Positions 9,470 through 20,400 of a stretch of DNA of 64,000 nt are shown here, in pieces. The stretch comes from Paraescarpia echinospica (taxonomy: Eukaryota; Annelida; Polychaeta; Sabellida; Siboglinidae). Both the position numbers and the translations under genes were made by a program. How positions within the stretch are numbered: position 1 is the stretch's first letter; the number at the start of each line of letters is the position of its first letter. The stretch is from positions 17,731,087 to 17,795,086 of the forward strand of contig CM034534.1 in the NCBI GenBank assembly GCA_020002185.1, in the 5' to 3' direction. The notes under the pieces are model-generated. The model was not told the origin of the DNA. It worked only from the letters and a program-made list of their open reading frames with translations, and made no database searches.

Positions 9470-10560
9470 CTAGTGCAAGCATCGGTCACACCATACTGCT
9501 GCGACGGTTGCGTGGATACGGGTTATCTGGCGACGTCCTTGCCTGGCTGACATATTATCGGTGAGGTCGAACATGCGTTGAACGTTTAAAGAATAGCGCG
9601 TCGGAAGTAAACACCATAATGACGGGAGTGCCGCAAGGGTCTGTTCTGGGAATAATACTTTTTAACGCGTACATCGCACCTTTCACCAAACTTCTACTAC
9701 AGCACAACATTCAACACCACCTATATGCAGACGACATCTTTACATCACTTTCCCACCAACCGACTACACACATGTCCTTGCGCGTATGGAAGCCTGCATA
9801 CAGGAAGTGAAACTATGGCACCATAACAACGGACTCATGATTAATGACAACACATCAGAAGCCATTGTCATCCGTTCGCCAAGTCTGCGTACTCCTATAT
9901 CGTTAAGCCGCGTGAACATATGTGGCCAGTTCGTCGACACCTCTTCCGTTATTCGAGATCTCGGATTAGTCATTGACACTGATCTATCGATGGCGTCACA
10001 AGTAGCGAACGTATGTCGCAACGCCTATTATCACCTGTCACAAATTGTAAAGATACGAGACTCTGTTACCACCAGTGCATGTAAGAGTTTGGTCCACGAC
10101 TAGTGACATCGCGACTTGACTATGGTCATGCGATGCTAATCGGAATAAACGATCGTCACCTGCACCGTCTGGAAATGGTTCGGCGGCTGCGGCTCGAATT
10201 GTCATGCAGATTCGGCGGGGAGATCGGCAGTCCATGACGACAATACTACGGAAATTACAATGGCTGCCTGTTAGGAGGCGTATATAGTTTAAGATACTCG
10301 TCTTTGTGCACAAGGCATTATACGACGGTACGCCTGAGTACCTTGCGGCACTACTACACCAGTGTACACCACGCCATTCCCTATGCTCTGCAAGCAGGTT
10401 ACTCTTGGAAATCCCTAGAGTGAACTTAGAACGTTTCGGCCGCCTTGCATTTGCTTGTGCTGGCCCGACTCTGTGGAACAAACTTCCCATGAACATACAC
10501 AACAACGGCAATCTCCCTCAATTTAAGAAACAACTAAAAACATTCTTTTTCTCAACTTAA
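9470..10560 (+). pseudogene. LINE reverse transcriptase C-terminal half
   Basis: Frames read HTILLRRLRGYGLSGDVLAW (9489-9548), then TGVPQGSVLGIILFNAYIAP (9622-9681), and LYADD at 9721-9735, the catalytic box. After a frameshift near 9785 come EVKLWHHNNGLMIND and RDLGLVIDTDLSMASQVANV, then ARIVMQIRRGDR, a thumb region ALYDGTPEYLAALL, and FACAGPTLWNKLPMNI to the TAA at 10558-10560. The A-P-x-L-W-N-x-L-P end is typical of CR1/L2/Jockey-group LINEs. Stops occur near 9569 and 10101. The box LYADD is intact, but the palm is incomplete because the N-terminal half is missing. Confidence 0.8.
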
Positions 10561-10919
10561 TCGGTTTTACATAACTGACATTTGATTTTTAATACACATA
10601 TTACATACTATCTTGTTTATTATCATTGTAGTATTCATGGTATTAGTGTTTTTTATATTTCACACATTTAATATTATTTTTAAAGAATGCAGTTTAATTT
10701 GTTAATATATATTTAAAATAATTTACACAGGGGAACATTTTACAGTTTTAACATCTTTTATAGCCTATCGTAATTATTATTTTATTATTTACTTGGACTA
10801 ATTATATGTTTAAGGTATTTATGACACTGGTTTCTATTTCATAGTATTGATTGGTTTTTAATTTCATTGTTTGAAATTGTATTTTTACACCCTAATTTAT
10901 TTATTTTTATTTATGTATT

Positions 10920-10960
<41 letters not shown>

Positions 10961-11110
10961 TTTATCTATCTAGCTGATTTATTGAACTAATTTATATTTT
11001 AGCATTTAGTGAACACGTCATTTTAGTATGTGAAGCGCTTTGATTAGTATTTACTTACTTAAAAAGCGCTATATTAAAAAACGGAATTATTATTATTATT
11101 TATTATTTTA

Positions 11111-11204
11111 ATGTTTGTACTAACCCGGATTTGACGATGTCAGAATAAAGTTTTATTATTATTATTATTTATTATGATTATTATATATTACGATATGGCC
11201 TCCA
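11111..11204. repeat. ATT-repeat tract between two LINEs
   Basis: A second AATAAAG followed by (TTA)n at 11145-11190 sits between the plus-strand LINE tail and the minus-strand LINE. It looks like the poly-ATT tail of another small retroposon or a duplication of the first tail. Confidence 0.5.
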
Positions 11205-13640
11205 CGGTTGTACGCAACTTTTTATGAGGCCTAACTATTGTTTTGTACAGCGGTATTATCAGTTCGTTTTCCTTATACGCTATAGTTCGCCTAATTAATC
11301 CAAGGATTTGATTTCCTTTGAAGCTTCAATTCCGCACTGCTGTGAAACCTTCATATCATCACTAATGGTTAACCCTACGTCCTTGTCTTTTACAGTAGTA
11401 CTTAGTACAGTACCCCCATTGTATATTCTACATCTTCGTTCTGTGTGGAGGCATTTACATTTCCCAAAACTGAACAAGATCTGCCATTTTTTAGGCCATT
11501 GGATCAACCTGTCAAGATCATCTTGTAAATGCTGTCTATCTCCATCACGATTAATCCATCTAAACACTTTTGTATCATCCGCAAATCTCAACACCTTACT
11601 TGTTATATCAGCATCCAAAATTTTTTGAAATATAAAATTATTAAGAAAAATAGTCCCAGTACTGATCGCTGTATTACCCCACTCAAAACCGCCAACTTGA
11701 AGCCTCCCCATCAATTACTACCCGTTGTCTTCTGTCAATCAGCCATTTTTCTATCCAGTTAATTATACCATTTCCTATGCTATTGTCTTTTAGTTTAAGC
11801 AGTAATCGTTGATGTGACGCACTTTATCGAAAATCTAAGTAGATAACAATTACTGTTGATCCCTCGTCTAACCACTTCCACAAAACATAATATATTTGTG
11901 ATGCATGATCTAGCTTTTAGAAACCCATGTTGAAATGGGTTGATCAAGTTATGTTTAATTAGAAAATCCACCATGTGATCTTTAATTAGTCTTTCTAATA
12001 ACATGCAAATCACCGATGTTAAACTCACTTGTCTGAAGTTCTCTGCCTTGTTTCTGGAATCATTTTAAAATAACGGTATAATGTTTGCTTCTTTCCTTTC
12101 TAACGGAAACACTCCCTCGTTTAATGACAAGTTGAGAACTGTTGCAAGTGGTATGCTAATCTGTTCTACAATTCCCAACAGTAGTTTGGATGGAATCCCA
12201 TCCACTCCAGGTGATTTATTATCCTTCATAGCCCTTGTTTTCTTAGCTACCATTTCCGGGGTTACAATCAACTCTCCTAAATAGTCTGATTCCGCCCCCT
12301 TGAACTTAGCCTCTGGTACTGGCAGTGAACTAATATCTTCCCTGGTAAACACCGAACTAAAGTACTCATTCAGGTCTTCTGCCATTAAGAATCCCTCTGA
12401 TATTATATTTCCAGCACTATCTTCTAGAAGACCGAACTTACCCTGAACTTTCTGTTTGCTCCGAACATATGCATACAATCTCTTGCTGTCATGTTTTATA
12501 TTACAAACTAATTTTTGTTCATAGCTTCTCTTTTAATTTATAATTTCAGTTGTAGCTTGGTTAAGTGATTGTTGTCTTCATCATTTCCTTGCGTCTGTGT
12601 GACTTCCACATCATTTATTTGTACTTAAGTTTTCTAATGGCTTCTTTCGATAAGTGTTTCTTTGTGGACCGTTTCCATTGTCCTTTTTCAATGGAACAAA
12701 CTTATCGACGATGCATTAAATTTAACTCCTTATAATATTCCAGCATTTTGTTGTTGTTTTATTCCTAAGTGTGTTATTCCAGTCTATTTAAAAAAAATAT
12801 TTCCTCATAACCTTATATCTTCCTTTGTGGAAGTTTCTCCTGTACTGCTTTTTATTATTCTTTTCTGATTTTACTTTGATGGTAAAACGTATCTGATTTT
12901 CATCACTAGTGGCTCATATATCTTGACATTGTCAACTAATCCATTCTGTAATGACAAAACTATGTCTAACACTTTTTCTCCCCTGGTTGGTTCTAGCACA
13001 TGTTGAGAAAGGAAACCATCTTAAAAAAAGTGATCCTCACTCAATGTACTCCGTAGAGATTTTACATTGTTAAAATCCCCCATAGTAATACAATCTCGTT
13101 TGCTCACTTCCCAAAAGTAAAGCGTTTTGTACTTTTTAATTTTCTTCTATGCTTATGTTTGGATTTTGATAAATTAACCCAACCATTAACATCGAGTTTT
13201 TTGTAACTATATTACACCAAACAGCTTCTTCGCAATATTCCTCTGTTTCTAATTTTATTTCATCAGCCAGGATAAATTTTCTTAAATGTATAAAATAATT
13301 CCACCTCCCCTTCTTCCTATTCTTTCTTTCGTAAACATTGTATAGCCTGTCAGTAAAAATTCGCATCTGATATATCGGTGGTGGCCCGTGGTTCAGTTAT
13401 ACCTGTTACGTGATGGTCAATATCTTTTAACATAATGTTTACTTCACTTCTTTTGTTTACTACGCTCCTTGCATTTAAACAAACGCATACATATCCAACA
13501 TCAAAACAGTTTTCCAGACTGTTTTTTGATGATTTATTTGTGCTGTCTTTATCTATGCCTCCAGTTTCAGGCTTCTCTGTGAATCCCTCCTGCTCATCTA
13601 GTTTAACCAAATGCAACCTGTCCCACTGTCAATACAGAAT
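11205..13640 (-). mobile_element. CR1-like LINE, minus strand, 3'-truncated
   Basis: Reading the minus strand from 13616: CVCLNARSVVNKRSEVNIML and GITEPRAT (the N and E motifs of the AP endonuclease, 13530-13390), WCNIVTKNSMLMVGLIYQ (13213-13160), then GKFGLLEDSAGNI, DNKSPGVDGIPSKLLLGIVE (12478-12160), RSCITNILCFVEVV (11960-11870), FADDTKVFRWI (11590-11560) and, at the low end, ILGLIRRTIAYKEN and IIPLYKTIVRPH (11295-11225). Homology ends at the R-P-H, just before the usual L-E-Y-C, so the element lost its 3' part. Many frameshifts separate these blocks. It would encode an AP endonuclease plus reverse transcriptase; this copy is dead. Plus-strand frames here are shadows. Confidence 0.8.
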
Positions 13641-14365
13641 ACTGCAATTAGTCTTTGTCGTTTATAACTAGAAATCACTACCCTCAAGCCGTTTATAAAT
13701 ATGCTTTGTTAACCCGCCGTTTAGAATGTGCCACCAACATTGGAACATCGACGGTAACAGATGCAATTACATTGTTGAAAAAAAAACCAGTTCAGGTAAG
13801 TGGCGCCGATCAGCACCCACCACCCCTACTAGACGCTGGCAGTTACGGTGGCTGAGTCTAGTTAATTAATTAATTAAAAAAAATGCATATATGTCACGCT
13901 ATGTATAGACACGTAAATATAAAAAGTGCATAGGTACGCACCCGCCACATCTACTAGGCGCTCGCTGCTACGGCGGGCTGTAGAGGGCCGGTTGAATCGT
14001 AAAAACTATAAACATTGTGTATGTCACCAAAATGGCAAAGATGTCAGCGCATGCAATGCCAACAAAATAGCAAAATCCTTTGATTTTTTGACGCAAATGC
14101 AATGCTAAGTGTGTACCTATACTATTAGGTTCACGCGCCATTTTATCGAATGTTTTTTCTTCCTTCTCGATGCTGCACGTATATGTTATGTTGCTGGTGT
14201 GTGTCTTCTTCTTTTTGTGAACAATCAATTTTTCTACATTTGAAAGGATTGTCATCAACTGTCTTCACACTCTTTCTGTTAACATCATCCTTCTGACTCC
14301 CAGTGATAGTGTATTCAATGGCACCATCTCTTATTGACTTTTTGACGTGTCCTCATCGCCTCTGT
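13641..14365. other. no gene; diverged short duplication
   Basis: Two similar GC-richer blocks, CACCCACCACCCCTACTAGA... (13817-13855) and CACCCGCCACATCTACTAGG... (13939-13982), appear to be old copies of one sequence of about 40 bp separated by an AT-rich spacer with (TTAA)n at 13863-13876. No coding or RNA feature is recognised. Confidence 0.4.
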
Positions 14366-14369
14366 TCTC

Positions 14370-14850
14370 TTAGAATTTGAGTTGTTTCGGCTTCATCGAT
14401 TGTTTCCTGGAGGAAGAGTTGTGTTTCTTGTGCAACATCTTAGGTGGCAGCACTTGTGTTTTCTGACTGGTGCCGTCTTCTGCATCACTCGTAATTGGAG
14501 TTTGTTTGTTTGTTACTGGAAGCACGTCTGCTCTGATATCTTGAAGTTGGTCATCAATGTTCACGTTATCTTTTTCTTCTCCTCTTGTGCTTCTGCTTTA
14601 CCATGTGCCTCTTCATCTTCTGCCTGTGAGGCAACCTCCTCGACCGTGGGGATCTGGTGACGTTTCGGATGATGGCCTCATTTGCTGTACTCATGTCAAT
14701 GCAGAATCTTATATCACCGCCACGTTTTGGCGCAACTACTGTGTGGTTGACACATGGCGTTGGTCCTATCACTGGTTCGATGAAATCCCACTCAACTAAT
14801 TGTTTCACTTTTCCCTCCACTCGCTCGCGCAGCTAGAATGGGGGTTCTGC
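14370..14850 (-). pseudogene. LTR-retrotransposon pol fragment fused to charged sequence
   Basis: Minus strand from 14850: a short match to the start of a Ty3/gypsy-type reverse transcriptase, reading VEGKVKQLVEWDFIEPVIG, PTPCVNHTVVAPKRGGDIRF and CIDMSTANEAIIRN (14820-14665). Normally the next block is the L-D-L-x-x-x-Y catalytic region; here the sequence instead turns after a V-E-E-V into an acidic and basic stretch (SQAEDEEAHGKAEAQEEKKK, 14640-14582) and then another frame with DDQLQDIRADVLPVTNKQ. The palm and catalytic aspartates are missing, and no LTRs were found nearby. It is a short decayed scrap joined to unrelated sequence. Confidence 0.6.
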
Positions 14851-15619
14851 ATTATTAAAGATTAACTAGTGGAACGAAATAGCTTTTCGATAAATTTACC
14901 GTTTCGTCATAATAGTGTCGCACTTCTGTTTAGCGAGAGTTACGAAAATGTCCTGCACAAGTCTCTGTTTTAATTAGCACAACATCGTTTGCAGCAACAT
15001 CGCCTAACTGTTCAATTATCAGTCCTTTTTACCGTCTGCAAAAAGTTCGAAAATGTTTAGCCACCGGGTCCATTTAGGCCCCAACGTTGGCGGCTCCGCG
15101 AATGGGTCAAATTGGGTATTACATTCCCCCCCCCAATCTTGACGATTATTGTTTGATTACACTGAGTTCTGGTTTCTTCCTCTTCAGTGACTGTTCTACC
15201 TCCATTCTGCTCCTGGTTTCCTCGTCGCCAGTATCAGACTGCCGATTATTACGATTCAAATTTTACAACTACGACACAGATAAGACATAGCTGATGTACT
15301 CGCACTTTATTGACACACTCGCCAACATGGCCTTCTTCCCCCTGACGTCACCACTGACTCCAGGCTCCAAAGATAAGTGTAAACACGACAAATACCAAGA
15401 AGATTACTTTTGTTTCCCTTTAAGCAAACGAAGTGAAACACCTTATTACGACATCAACAAATTGAATTTGGTTTCCGATATTGTGACGACATTGAACAGT
15501 TCGTACTGGTGGTGATGTTACGTAATTTACGTATCCAGGCGAGGCGCTAATAATTATGGTTGGCGTCAGTTTTGGAAATGGGCGCTGGAGTAAACTTCGT
15601 CGACGAGTAAAAAGAGAAA
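14851..15619. other. no gene recognised; upstream of lectin-like gene
   Basis: Contains a C-run (15124-15132) and open frames at 15087-15290 and 15294-15515 with no family resemblance. It may include the promoter and leader of the EGF/F5-8 gene that starts at 15620, but I see no clear TATA box or initiator. Confidence 0.35.
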
Positions 15620-17175
15620 ATGCAGAGTGTGTTCCTTGGATTGGTACCTGGTTTTGTGCTCATCTACTGCCAATGGTGTGAAGCAATATGTTCGAGCAAT
15701 CCATGCGATAATGGGGGAACTTGTGTAAGCAGTCGGACAACTTTTACATGCACCTGCCCAGCGGGTCGGACTGGACCACTTTGTGAAGGTAAAAACTGGG
15801 CACTAGGACGCATGGCAACTCAGATATCAACATTAATCGATCAAAATCTAAAAAGTGCTCATCTCGTAGCTTCGTTTGCAGTTGATGGAAATACGACTAG
15901 CGTTCTCCCATACTGCGCGCACACACAAACTCGTTATTATCCTTGGTGGATGGTAGATTTCGGAAGAGTGTTAGAAGTTGAAAAGGTCGTCATGCACAAT
16001 TGACAAAGACTTGCTGAACGTCTGCGGGAATTTGAAATTGTTGTTGGCATCTATAACGGCTTATACAAAACATGTGGACCTCGAAGGAACGACATGACAG
16101 GCATCTATATAAAAAAGTTTATATTGCTCACCTGATGTCAAGGGACGCACTTTGGCAATTATAAGTAGAAAAGATGTCAGCACAAATATTACTTTATGCG
16201 AGGTTCAAGTTTATGGTAAACCATATTCACGTGACCAATGTTTGAGAAATCCGTGTGATAATGGAGGTACGTGCGAAAAGAACGGCACCTTTTATAGTTG
16301 CGTCTGTCCTACAAGTTAGTCTGGACCTAATTGTGAAGGAACGAACTGGGCACGTGGACGTGCTACAAGTATGTCATCAATGAAATTACCATCGTCAAGA
16401 GCTGTTGATGGAAATGCTGATGGTATGATTACGTCGGGTAGCTGTTCGGAAACTTTGAATGATGCCGATCCTTATTTCAGAATTATATTTTATTCTGATT
16501 TCATAAAAGTCCGATAGGTTGTTAGAGTGAATAGGCAGGATTGTTGTATGTCGTGTCTGAGAGATTTCTTTATTGAGATTGAAAGACGCTTCGTGTTACC
16601 ATCTAGATGTGGTCCTCATCTAAATGATATGTCAAATTTTGCAAGGAAAAGTTTCTACTGTTCTCCGGATTCCATTGGAAGATATGTGTTCATTAAGGTT
16701 CTCGGAAGAACGACGATCCTCAGTTTGTGCGAAGTGTATGTCTACGAAGTTCCGAGACCATGTTGGCGCAATCCGTGCAAAAGTGGAAGAAATTGTGTCC
16801 GGAATGTGACAGACGGTTCTCATGAGTGTATGTCCAGCGAACAGGAGGGGATCAAATTGCCAGGATCCATTTCCATGTGGGAGCAATCCGTGCCAGAACG
16901 GAGGAAGTTGTGAACAGAATGTGAATGGGTCTGCATATAACTGTGACTGCCCCCCGAATGCGAATGGGTCAGATTGTGAAAATTTGATTCCATGTGGTAG
17001 CAATCCGTGCGACAATGGCGGGACTTGCCTGCAGGTTGGTGTCATTTATAATTGTACCTGCCCAAAGAAATGGGCAGGATCAAATTGCGAAGATTTTATT
17101 CAGTGTTGGAGTAATCCGTGCAACAACAGCGGAACTTGCCTGCAGGTTGAGCACTGTGCAGCTCACTGCTTTTGA
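15620..17175 (+). pseudogene. secreted EGF plus F5/8-type (fucolectin-like) gene, frameshifted
   Basis: ATG at 15620 starts a signal peptide (MQSVFLGLVPGFVLIYCQWC). Then comes an EGF module (CSSNPCDNGGTCVSS...CTCPAGRTGPLCEG, about 15687-15785), a fucolectin/F5-8-type lectin domain (NWALGRMATQIST, PWWMVDFGRVLEVEKVVMHN, stop at 16001-16003, continuing in other frames to about 16215), a second EGF (16228-16335), a second lectin domain (about 16340-16760, with DCCMSCLRDFFIEIE and GRYVFIKVLGRTTILSLCEV), and at least four EGF repeats to 17160 (CGSNPCQNGGSC, CGSNPCDNGGTCLQ, CWSNPCNNSGTCLQ). Such proteins bind glycans in innate immunity or matrix. Six or more stops and frameshifts in a single intronless stretch indicate a dead gene, possibly a processed copy. 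Confidence 0.75.
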
Positions 17176-17403
17176 GAGCGCTGTTGACTGCCATTATTGA
17201 TACAGACGTCTGGTTAAAAAGTAATGTTATGAAAATGTTTACAATAATTTTTTTTAAAGACATTTTACCGATGCCTCTCAGAATCTTACCATTCTTTCAA
17301 AATGAATATAATATCTGTTAATAATAGAATTCGGGGTCGAATCGACCTACATGCTGATAACATTGTGCTTGATTATTTTACACTCAGCCTCTGTCTCTTT
17401 CAG

Positions 17404-20400
17404 GTTGATTGTGACAACCACGTGCTGTACCAGAAAGGGAGTCGGGTGGCGAAGCACGGTTCCCCTGCACGGCTCTTCACAAACCTTCCTCCCGCATCCA
17501 TCAAACTCCCCCGGGAAAAGGGGTACAAGTGTGTGTACTTAAGATGGATTTAAGTTTTGAAAAAAGTCTTCCTTATGTAGGTTTGTACTGATCAGCAATA
17601 TGTGACCCATCATTCCAAAATGATGCTCATTAGACTACAAGCTAAAAGACAATTGGACCATTTTTTAAATGAGTTTCCATCGTCAAATGATTTGAAATAG
17701 ACTAATCTTTCATGTGTTCATTGTGTAAATGATATAAATATTACACGTGTGTGTTTATTTTGATGTTTTGTGACACCTGTAAATTTTTGTTTTAATTGTT
17801 GGCAATGTTTTAAAATACAGCCGACAGTGTGAAAACCAGAGCTAACATTGAAAATCACATCTGAAAAAGTGAAAAACCACAGCTGATACAGTTAAAATCA
17901 AAGTTAAAATTGTGAACACCACAGTTGATAGTATATAAAACCACAGCTGAGTAAAAATGTTGGAAAGCATTTATTCTCGAAACCAGACTTATAGCATTCT
18001 CAACATTCAAATTGTTGTATCTCTGGAAGTAGTTTGAATATAGGTAACATTCCGTCTCAATGTGCTCTATTCAAATATACAATAAAAACAACGTTTCAAG
18101 AGAAGCGTCTCATTTTAGAAAAGTGGGTCCTACATAATGGTAGCACTCAAACATGTCAAATTGATACATACACAAAGAATGGCATGCAGTTGAAACTGCT
18201 GTTGACTGAGCAGGTAGGCAAACTATTGACAGGGAACACATTTTCGGCTAAACATAATAATAATTTGATTATATGTAGAGTAGTACGGAAATTCATTGCT
18301 TTTGGGTATAATTAATTAATTTTAATTATTGCAACATTCAAATTGTTGTATCTCTGGAAGTAGTTTGAATATAGGTAACATTCCGTCTCAATGTGCTCTA
18401 TTCAAATATACAATAAAAACAACGTTTCAAGAGAAGCGTCTCATTTTGGAAAGGTGGGTCCTACATAATGGTAGCACTCAAACATGTCAAATTGATACAT
18501 ACACAAAGAATGGCAAGCAGTTGAAACTGCTGTTGACTGAGCAGGTAGGCAAACTATTGACAGGGAACACATTTTCGGCTAAACATAATAGTAATTTGAT
18601 TATATGTAGAGTAGTACGGAAATTCATTGCTTTTGGGTATAATTAATTAATTTTAATTATTGCAGGTTTTGTGCCAAGTGCCAGTGTTACGTGCCAACAT
18701 ATATTGACCACTGCAACAAGTGTGACGCCTCACGTCTAAGGTATGTCTCTACATCTGTACATGTGTCACCTGTCACAGCAGATTTATGACGTGGAGTTTT
18801 GTACATAAAATTACACCTAATTTTTTTTTTATATCTTCAATATTTTTGATTTATTGATAAAATTGAAACAAACTTCAAGAAAGCAATGTTTTGAAAACTG
18901 ATGTCATTTGATTAGTTTGGGATTATCCGTCAAGGAAAGAAAACTGGACAGTGAAAGATGACAATGCAAGAATTATAAAGTGTGCACTTCTGCCCAAATA
19001 AAAAAATTGATGGCACATCACTTAGACAGTTATTTTTGGCTTGGTGCAGAATAGACCTATTCGACTTGATACCTGGTTCACTGTGGCGTGTGTCAAACAC
19101 GAATATACTTATGTTTATAAGTACACTATATATACAGTGGAACCTCATTATTAAGGTCACACGCGAGAGTGTGAAATGACCTGAATGTTGAGGTGACCAT
19201 ATTAAAAGGACTAATTTCATCTACTTTATTATTACATACAGAGTCTGTGCATGTAGCGCCATATAGAGGACGGCCATTTTTGCTAATAATTTTATTACAT
19301 CCAATTGGACATTTCTTAAAAGGTTGTTTCAGAAACCGTACAAACTTGAGAAATTTTCAGTTGTGTTACCATAAATTATTGAACACACAACTAAAGTAAA
19401 AAGCGTAAATTAAGGACATATCTTGTTTAGGGGATAATCAGATCAGTAATTATCACTCACTAATTATTTGCAATGTATAGTGTCATTTGTTTGGTCATGA
19501 CAGATGGCACGTAATATTCTTGGTCCTGACAGATGACACATGTAATGGTCTCACTTAAGCCACCCTCTATCTCTGCAGGACGGAAGACAGTACACGCACT
19601 GTGACAAGTGTCAACGATGTGTCAAGCCATCACATGTCCACTGTGAACATTGCAACCAGTGCCACCTGGTGTACTACAAATGCGGTGAGTCAAGGTCACA
19701 GGTATGACCTAAAATTCTAATGTTTTTGTTGGCAGACCTGTAATTAGAATCAGATATTCACCTGCATAGTCATTATCTGTCTATGACTGATTCTTTGTAT
19801 AGTAATATAGTAGCATAGTAATACCTTGCCCAAACAGATTTGATAAACAAGTTTGTTATTTGTGTAATGCATATGACTTCTCAACTGTCTGTTGTTCACC
19901 TTGATTGATTTACTGTAAGCTGAGGGAAAACATTCAACAACTTTTTTTGGGAAATGTAAAAACACCATTGACCGTTATGTCATTCAGTTGCATGGTTTTG
20001 CTGTTCAATAAATTGAACTACTTGTTGCCGTAATGAACCTGTTTGGACTTGGTTATACTGTTTCGTATTATTAATGTTCCTTATATACTTAGGTGCTTAA
20101 CACAGTAAAAGCCAAAACAGTGATTTTAAAGAGGTTCTGTTTAAGCGAATATCCTTTTATCATCTCTGAATGCTTCCCAGAGAAATCGAGATGGTGTTCT
20201 AAACATCCAATAACCAGGTCTGCCAGGGAGTAAAGTGTAAAGTGTTCTGAGCAGTACTAAGGACTGGGTACCACGCTATATAAGAATTTACCTTTACTCT
20301 TACTTTATCTATTTTTTGTATTATGTGTGGAAGCTGTTCAGGGGCTTAGCCAGAGACCTGTCTGCCTGTCTTCAAGACTGGCATGTGACTGGCCAAGAAG

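Larger units (their letters stand above)
7533..11110 (+). mobile_element. CR1/L2-like LINE, deleted and interrupted
   Basis: The order is ORF1 (7533-8961, split by a TTAA element), a non-coding or decayed stretch with an AT tract (9320-9360), the tail of the reverse transcriptase (about 9470-10560), and a 3' UTR ending in a GCGCTTTGATT...AAAAAGCGCTATA hairpin (11034-11075) followed by ATT repeats. That hairpin-plus-ATT ending is typical of CR1/L2-group 3' tails. The endonuclease and the first part of the RT are absent, so this copy has a large internal deletion. A second AT tract lies at 10920-10960. I infer one element from shared strand, order and a single 3' end; it could instead be two related copies. 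Confidence 0.7.

Noticed and set aside
11308..12868. Plus-strand frames between 11.3 and 12.9 kb
   Set aside because: Shadows of the minus-strand CR1-like LINE.
18034..18646. Two ~100-codon frames repeated in tandem as a gene pair
   Set aside because: No ATG; they lie in an intron duplication and three of four differences change the residue, so there is no sign of selection.
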